A stretch of 64,000 bases of DNA from contig NZ_JAGSYI010000002.1 in NCBI RefSeq assembly GCF_025685625.1, positions 806,001 through 870,000 of the forward strand, in the 5' to 3' direction. A program made the position numbers and the translations under genes. Positions 59,347-64,000 of the stretch are shown in pieces (the first letter of the stretch is position 1; each line of letters begins with the position of its first letter). The notes beneath the pieces were generated by a model. It was given only the letters and a program-made list of their open reading frames with translations. It did not search any database and was not told the DNA's origin. This DNA comes from Acidicapsa acidisoli (GTDB taxonomy: Bacteria > Acidobacteriota > Terriglobia > Terriglobales > Acidobacteriaceae).

Positions 59347-62300
59347 ATGGCGATTGAACGAACCTACGACTCATCGAGAGCAATCACGCGAATTCTATGC
59401 TTACGGCTTTACGCCATTCTGTTATTTGCAATCCTGTTCGCACAGACTTTCCCTGCAACAGCACAGACTCCTGGCACCGGCGCCATTTCCGGCATGGTCT
59501 TCGATCCGGCAGGCGCCCCTGTTGTCCGAGCCAGCGTAACCGCCGTCAACGAACAGACGCATCAGTCCCGGTCAGTGGCTTCCAATTCTCAGGGCCTCTT
59601 CGAAGTCTCTCTACTCGTACCGGGTAACTACACACTCTCAAGCACAGCGACCGGCTTCGGGACGACGGCTCTCGATGCGGTCCAGGTGACGGCAAGCCAG
59701 ACCACTTCGGTGCACCTCACGCTTGCCATCGCCTCCGAATCGCAGACGGTGCAGGTCAACAGCGCCGCAGAGGACGTTGAGTTGGAGAGCTCAACGCTCG
59801 GCGGCCTCGTCAACGAAACTGCGATCAGTTCCCTGCCGCTCTCAAACAGAAACTATACGCAGATCCTCGGCCTCTCACCCGGAGTTGTCGTTGACTTGCC
59901 GGATGCCACAGCGTTAGGCAGCGGCACGCAAAACGTTGCCTCCGATGGCGCCACGCCTACCGCCAACAACATCCAGTTCAACGGGATCGACGCCAACAAT
60001 CTTGCGGAGAACTCCGCCGCAGCCGCCGAAACCGACGCAGGCACCGCGATTCCCGCGCCAGATACGATCCAGGAGTTCCGCGTGCAGACCGCGAACTTCG
60101 ATGCCGGCTATGGACGAGGTACAGGCGCAAATGTCGACCTGGTCAGCAAGAGCGGTAGTAACAGTTTTCATGGCAGTGCGTGGGAGTTTGTGCGCAACAC
60201 AATCTTCAACGCGAATGACTTCTTCTCAGAGCTTGATGGACAGCCTCGGCCGGACCTGAAACACAACCAGTTCGGCGGCGCCATCGGCGGACCGATCCGC
60301 CGCGATCGCACGTTCTTCTTCGCCTCATACCAGGGCCTGACGGAAGTGAATGGCCTAGGCGTCGAGCAGCACCCGATTTTGCCTCTGCTTACCTCGGACC
60401 GGTCCGCTGCAACGCTGGGTGCGCAGTTCTGTCCAGCAGGGCACCTCGACAATGCCGGCCAGCCAGCTACGGGATATCTGACCCTGGCCGGAGGCACGCA
60501 GGTCGCATGCGACGGCTCCAACATAAACCCGGTCGCCGTGGCCATCCTCAACGCCAAACTACCCAACGGCCAGTTCGCCGTGCCCAGTCCTCAGGTTCCA
60601 ATTCCGAATACCGGCCAAGACGCCTCGGATCAGGTTCCGATGGGTCAGTCGACCTACGCCATTCCTGCGCGCTTCCGCGAGGATCAGGCCACCGCTAACA
60701 TCGACCAGATCCTTACCGGTAAGAACACGCTTGCCGGTCGCTTCTTCTATGCCCGAACGCCAACAACAGAGCCCTTCTCGCCGAACGCCGCCAACGTCCC
60801 CGGCTGGGGTACGGACCAGCTCAATCGGAATACGATGTTTGTGCTTGCCGACACGCATGTCTTGCGCGCCAACTTTGTGAATGTCGCACGCTTTGGCTAC
60901 ATGCGCTTCGATGGCATGTCCAAAGTGCAGAACCCACTCACCGCCCAGGCCATCAGCGAAGGCACGCCCACCGGCGCCGTCGGTGCTGGACTCAATGCGC
61001 CGGGCCTCACCGTGGGCGGCTTCACCATCGGCGACGCAGGAACACCCTCTGCATGGCAGGTGACTAACTCCTTCATCTGGCAGGACACCGTGGCCCTGAC
61101 CGAGGGTCGCAACAACATGCGCTTCGGGGCGGAGTTCAAGCGCCACCAGATCGATGCCAATACACCGATCGAAACCGATGGACTCCTCCAGATCGGCACC
61201 TTCGATGACTTTCTGCTCGGCCAGAGCGCGGCACAGAATGGCAGCCCCTTCGGCCTCAGCAACGTCAGCAACAGCACTGCTGGCGCGGGCATCTTCCGAC
61301 GCAACGAGCGCTACACCGATACTGCGTTCTTTGTGCAGGACGACATCAAGCTCACGCCTCGTCTAACCCTCAACGCCGGGCTGCGTTACGAGATCTTCGG
61401 TGCCCCCACGGAGACCGACGGCCGCCTCGCCAACTTTAACGCCGATATTGCGGCCACTGGTCCCGTGTCGCCGGAGGGGACTTACAGCGGCTTCACGCTG
61501 CCTTCGAACTTTTCCGGTATGTTGCCGCAGGGCTTGATTCGGACCTCGTTCCCTGGCCTCTACCGCACGCCCCACGGTGATCTTTCTCCACGTCTCGGCT
61601 TCGTCTGGCAACCTACGCACGAGCCAGCGCTCGTCCTGCGCGGAGGTTACGGCGTCTACTTCGACCGGCACTCCGGCAACCTCGCCGAGCAAACCTTCAC
61701 GCAGGCTCCGTTCTCCGTTCTCCAGATCGTGGCCGGCGCTCCCAACGGTGCGGCAACGTTGCAGAATCCCTTTGTTCCCGTTGTGCCGTCCAGCTCAGCC
61801 TTCCCCATTTTCACGCCACGCACAGCAACCTCGACACCGTTCATTGAAGGCACGAATCCCGGCATGCTCGACGGCCGTACCCAAGAATACAACCTCAATA
61901 TCGAGTACGCGCTTGGACACGGTTATGTTTTGCAGACAGGGTATGTCGGCACGCAGTCCACGCATCGCTCTGGCCAGGTCGAGTTCGATCAGGCCGCGCT
62001 CGCCAGCCCTCAGGCTCCCATCAACGGACAGACCAACAACTCCATCAACAATGTCACCGCGCGCATGCCCATCCAGGGAGTAAGCCAGGGCTCGCTCTTC
62101 ACCGATTCTGTCTTCGTCGGCAACTACAATGCGCTACAAGCGGGTTTGGTCAAGCATCTCTCGAAGGGCCTGCAACTCCAGGCAAGCTACACGTGGTCCA
62201 AAAACCTTGACGAGGTCAACGGCGAAGTCGGAACTGACCTCTTCGAGTTGCAGCTACCCACCAACAACCAGCATGACCTGCGTCACGCCTCCTACGGTCC

Positions 62301-62913
62301 TGCGGGAACCGATCGCGACCAGAGGGCTGTGATCAACTTTGTCTGGACCACTCCCAGCTTCGCCAACACGCCGATTCTTGCACGCCGCATTCTCTCCGGT
62401 TGGGAATTTTCGGGCATTGGCGTCGTGCAATCCGGTATCCCGCTCAGTGTTTTTGACGGCAACGCCGGCTCAGTCTACGGCCTGCTCGGTGGCGAGGTGC
62501 GAGCCCAACGCACCGGCAGCAATCCCAAGACCCACGGGTCGCTCTACTCGCGAGTCCTCAACGGCTATCTTGATCCCAAAGCATTCACCCGGGCACCCGA
62601 GGCGCCCAATGGCACCAGTCTCGCCGATCAGGACTTCGGCAACAGCGGCGTGGGCTTCGTGCGCGGTCCGGGCCAGCACAACATCGACCTCGCAGTCGAG
62701 CGTTCGTTCCCTGTCCGAGAAGGCACAAGCTTCCGCTTGCGCGCTGAGGTCTTCAACCTCACCAACACACCACAGTTTGGCAACCCTAATACCAGCCTTG
62801 GCTACACAGACCCCACGCTCGTGAATCCATCTGCCAGCAGCACTTTTGGCAAGATCACCAGCACTTCATCCAACCCGCGCATCTTGCAGCTCGCAGCAAA
62901 ACTACAGTTCTGA
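59347..62913 (+). CDS. Oar-like TonB-dependent receptor with carboxypeptidase-regulatory domain
   Basis: This 1188-residue outer-membrane protein has a signal peptide (about 18-40) and an N-terminal carboxypeptidase-regulatory-like beta-sandwich (about 44-130: GAISGMVFDPAGAPVVRASVTAVNE). A plug follows (ISSLPLSNRNYTQILGLSPGV, IQEFRVQTANFDAGYGRGTGANVDLVSKSG), then a long barrel ending LQLAAKLQF. Such receptors are abundant in Acidobacteria and import or bind large substrates. It is followed 81 bases later by an HPr-kinase-like gene. The substrate is unknown. Confidence 0.9.
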   Translation: MAIERTYDSSRAITRILCLRLYAILLFAILFAQTFPATAQTPGTGAISGMVFDPAGAPVVRASVTAVNEQTHQSRSVASNSQGLFEVSLLVPGNYTLSSTATGFGTTALDAVQVTASQTTSVHLTLAIASESQTVQVNSAAEDVELESSTLGGLVNETAISSLPLSNRNYTQILGLSPGVVVDLPDATALGSGTQNVASDGATPTANNIQFNGIDANNLAENSAAAAETDAGTAIPAPDTIQEFRVQTANFDAGYGRGTGANVDLVSKSGSNSFHGSAWEFVRNTIFNANDFFSELDGQPRPDLKHNQFGGAIGGPIRRDRTFFFASYQGLTEVNGLGVEQHPILPLLTSDRSAATLGAQFCPAGHLDNAGQPATGYLTLAGGTQVACDGSNINPVAVAILNAKLPNGQFAVPSPQVPIPNTGQDASDQVPMGQSTYAIPARFREDQATANIDQILTGKNTLAGRFFYARTPTTEPFSPNAANVPGWGTDQLNRNTMFVLADTHVLRANFVNVARFGYMRFDGMSKVQNPLTAQAISEGTPTGAVGAGLNAPGLTVGGFTIGDAGTPSAWQVTNSFIWQDTVALTEGRNNMRFGAEFKRHQIDANTPIETDGLLQIGTFDDFLLGQSAAQNGSPFGLSNVSNSTAGAGIFRRNERYTDTAFFVQDDIKLTPRLTLNAGLRYEIFGAPTETDGRLANFNADIAATGPVSPEGTYSGFTLPSNFSGMLPQGLIRTSFPGLYRTPHGDLSPRLGFVWQPTHEPALVLRGGYGVYFDRHSGNLAEQTFTQAPFSVLQIVAGAPNGAATLQNPFVPVVPSSSAFPIFTPRTATSTPFIEGTNPGMLDGRTQEYNLNIEYALGHGYVLQTGYVGTQSTHRSGQVEFDQAALASPQAPINGQTNNSINNVTARMPIQGVSQGSLFTDSVFVGNYNALQAGLVKHLSKGLQLQASYTWSKNLDEVNGEVGTDLFELQLPTNNQHDLRHASYGPAGTDRDQRAVINFVWTTPSFANTPILARRILSGWEFSGIGVVQSGIPLSVFDGNAGSVYGLLGGEVRAQRTGSNPKTHGSLYSRVLNGYLDPKAFTRAPEAPNGTSLADQDFGNSGVGFVRGPGQHNIDLAVERSFPVREGTSFRLRAEVFNLTNTPQFGNPNTSLGYTDPTLVNPSASSTFGKITSTSSNPRILQLAAKLQF

Positions 62914-62994
62914 TACGGGACATAGCTACAGCCCAGGATAGCTCGCTAACACTCTTCTTTATAAAGATCAAGCCTATGGAGATCAAGGATACAA

Positions 62995-64000
62995 ATGGTA
63001 CAACAACCTGATATTGAATGCGACACTTCCGTTAGTGCACCAACGACAACCGAATTTCCCCGGCACCCGCTGGAGGGTCCCAGACTCACGCTGCGGAGCA
63101 TTTTTTATCCATATGGCTTTCCGATTGAAATCAGGACCAACTCGGCCGACGTTCTGCGTCAATACGAAGCCATGTGGGGAATGTTCGAAAAGCAACACAC
63201 GACGGATCTCATTCGTGCGGATGTCCAGGTTGTCACCTCCGATGCAAACGTCTGCCCTCCTGCCCCTGCTTACAGGCTCATCCTTCCTCTCATGATTGGT
63301 TCGGCGGACGCTGACAACTACAGCATCGTCGATCTCGAGCGCTCCCACGCTTCGATCGTGATCTCACAGGCTGCACTGCGGAATCCGCTCTATGCACAAT
63401 ACTTCCTCCTCGGAGTTCCTGCCTGCTGCATTACTACGCGGTACACCACGCCAATACATGCCGGATGCGTGGGGCTGCACGGCCGCGGGGTGCTCTTGTG
63501 CGGCGATTCCGGCGCGGGCAAATCAACGCTCTCTTACGCGTGCGCCCGTGCCGGTTGGACCTACACCAGTGACGATGCCTGCTTTCTGCTCGATCAAGGC
63601 TTCGGACGTCGCGTCACGGGCAACTGCCACCAGGTACGCTTTCGTCCCACTGCTGTCGAGCTCTTCCCTGAACTCTCAGGGCTTGAGATCACGCCGCGAG
63701 CAGCAGGCAAGCCCTCCATCGAGCTCTCCACCCAACCGATGAGACACATCCGGCGCGCATCAACAATGGGCATAGATGCCATAGTCTTCCTCAACCGCAA
63801 TTGGGACCGGGCACCGCAGCTCGTCCCCGGCAGCCTGGAAGCTGCGCGCAAATCCATGCGTGAGGTGCTCTTTGGCTCCGTGGACACTCGTGCTGTGCAA
63901 CACAAGGCCATTGACCGGCTACTGACTGCACCGCTCTATGAGCTTCGCTATACGAAGCTCGACGACGCTATCAGTCTACTCCGAGGACTGGTCGGGGATG
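62995..64000 (+). CDS. HPr-kinase-like P-loop protein (3' end outside the window)
   Basis: The frame from ATG 62995 stays open to the last base, giving at least 335 residues. It has a Walker A loop GDSGAGKST (about 170-178), followed by WTYTSDDACFLL with the Asp pair seen after the P-loop in HPr kinase relatives. The N-terminal 160 residues have no domain I recognise (GLHGRGVLLCGDSG begins the kinase part). Related proteins are called serine kinase of HPr-like or occur in RiPP clusters. No HPr or peptide precursor is in view, so its role is open. It may be co-transcribed with the receptor gene. Confidence 0.75.
   Translation, partial: MVQQPDIECDTSVSAPTTTEFPRHPLEGPRLTLRSIFYPYGFPIEIRTNSADVLRQYEAMWGMFEKQHTTDLIRADVQVVTSDANVCPPAPAYRLILPLMIGSADADNYSIVDLERSHASIVISQAALRNPLYAQYFLLGVPACCITTRYTTPIHAGCVGLHGRGVLLCGDSGAGKSTLSYACARAGWTYTSDDACFLLDQGFGRRVTGNCHQVRFRPTAVELFPELSGLEITPRAAGKPSIELSTQPMRHIRRASTMGIDAIVFLNRNWDRAPQLVPGSLEAARKSMREVLFGSVDTRAVQHKAIDRLLTAPLYELRYTKLDDAISLLRGLVGD

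Noticed and set aside
1-64000. tRNA, rRNA, CRISPR arrays, insertion sequences or prophage
   Set aside because: No cloverleaf-like segments, no repeat-spacer pattern, and no transposase, integrase or phage structural gene other than T6SS homologues were seen.

Overview
The window reads as a chromosomal segment of a soil acidobacterium, probably Acidobacteriaceae/Terriglobia. Supporting signs are the PadR plus ADOP (acidobacterial duplicated orphan permease) pair, a 1188-residue Oar-like TonB-dependent receptor, a TolB-associated DUF1349-type secreted protein, a [NiFe] hydrogenase of the high-affinity group 1h (former group 5) type, frequent TTG/GTG starts and high GC. No rRNA, tRNA, CRISPR array, transposase or phage gene was recognised.

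Layout. (1) 1-13960, plus strand: part of a type VI secretion locus: tssA (cut by the window edge), tssE, tssF, tssG, tssH/clpV, a putative L,D-transpeptidase-fold effector with a translationally coupled small membrane protein, vgrG, and two consecutive tssK paralogues. The sheath (tssB/C), hcp and membrane complex (tssJ/L/M) genes are not in the window. (2) 14105-20777: a DoxX-like membrane protein, an AraC regulator and a divergent oxidoreductase cluster (bicupin, 3-hydroxyisobutyrate-dehydrogenase-like enzyme, Tat-signal SDR, two aldo/keto reductases). (3) 20872-31428: secreted DUF1349-like and ThuA-like proteins, a small outer-membrane barrel, an operon of cytochrome c, PQQ dehydrogenase, MFS carrier and SDR, an M61 peptidase and a GNAT protein. 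(4) 31531-50333, all minus strand: an orphan second hydrogenase small subunit, a soluble PAS histidine kinase and a LuxR-type response regulator. These are followed by hhyS, hhyL, a block of poorly characterised hydrogenase-linked genes (NifU-like, DUF5947-like, DUF6084-like, a conserved 355-residue protein, protease, small membrane protein, YceI-like) and hypC-D-E-(double SIS)-(glutaredoxin-like)-F-A-B. (5) 50435-54012: an MhqR/MhqO/MhqD-like electrophile or quinone response module (hydrolase, ring-cleaving VOC dioxygenase, flavodoxin-like protein, MarR, pirin) with two perfect inverted repeats at the expected promoters. (6) 54175-64000: PadR-ADOP, a MASE1-GGDEF diguanylate cyclase, an Oar-like receptor and a P-loop HPr-kinase-like gene that runs off the window end.

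How it fits together. The group 1h hydrogenase is known from other soil bacteria for scavenging atmospheric H2 during starvation, and its maturation set is essentially complete here. The most unusual element is the second complete small subunit with no large subunit of its own, lying upstream of a two-component system on the same strand just before the structural operon. By analogy with the regulatory hydrogenase-kinase pairs HupUV/HupT and HoxBC/HoxJ, this could be a stripped-down H2 or redox sensing relay. The second notable element is the candidate effector-immunity pair between clpV and vgrG.
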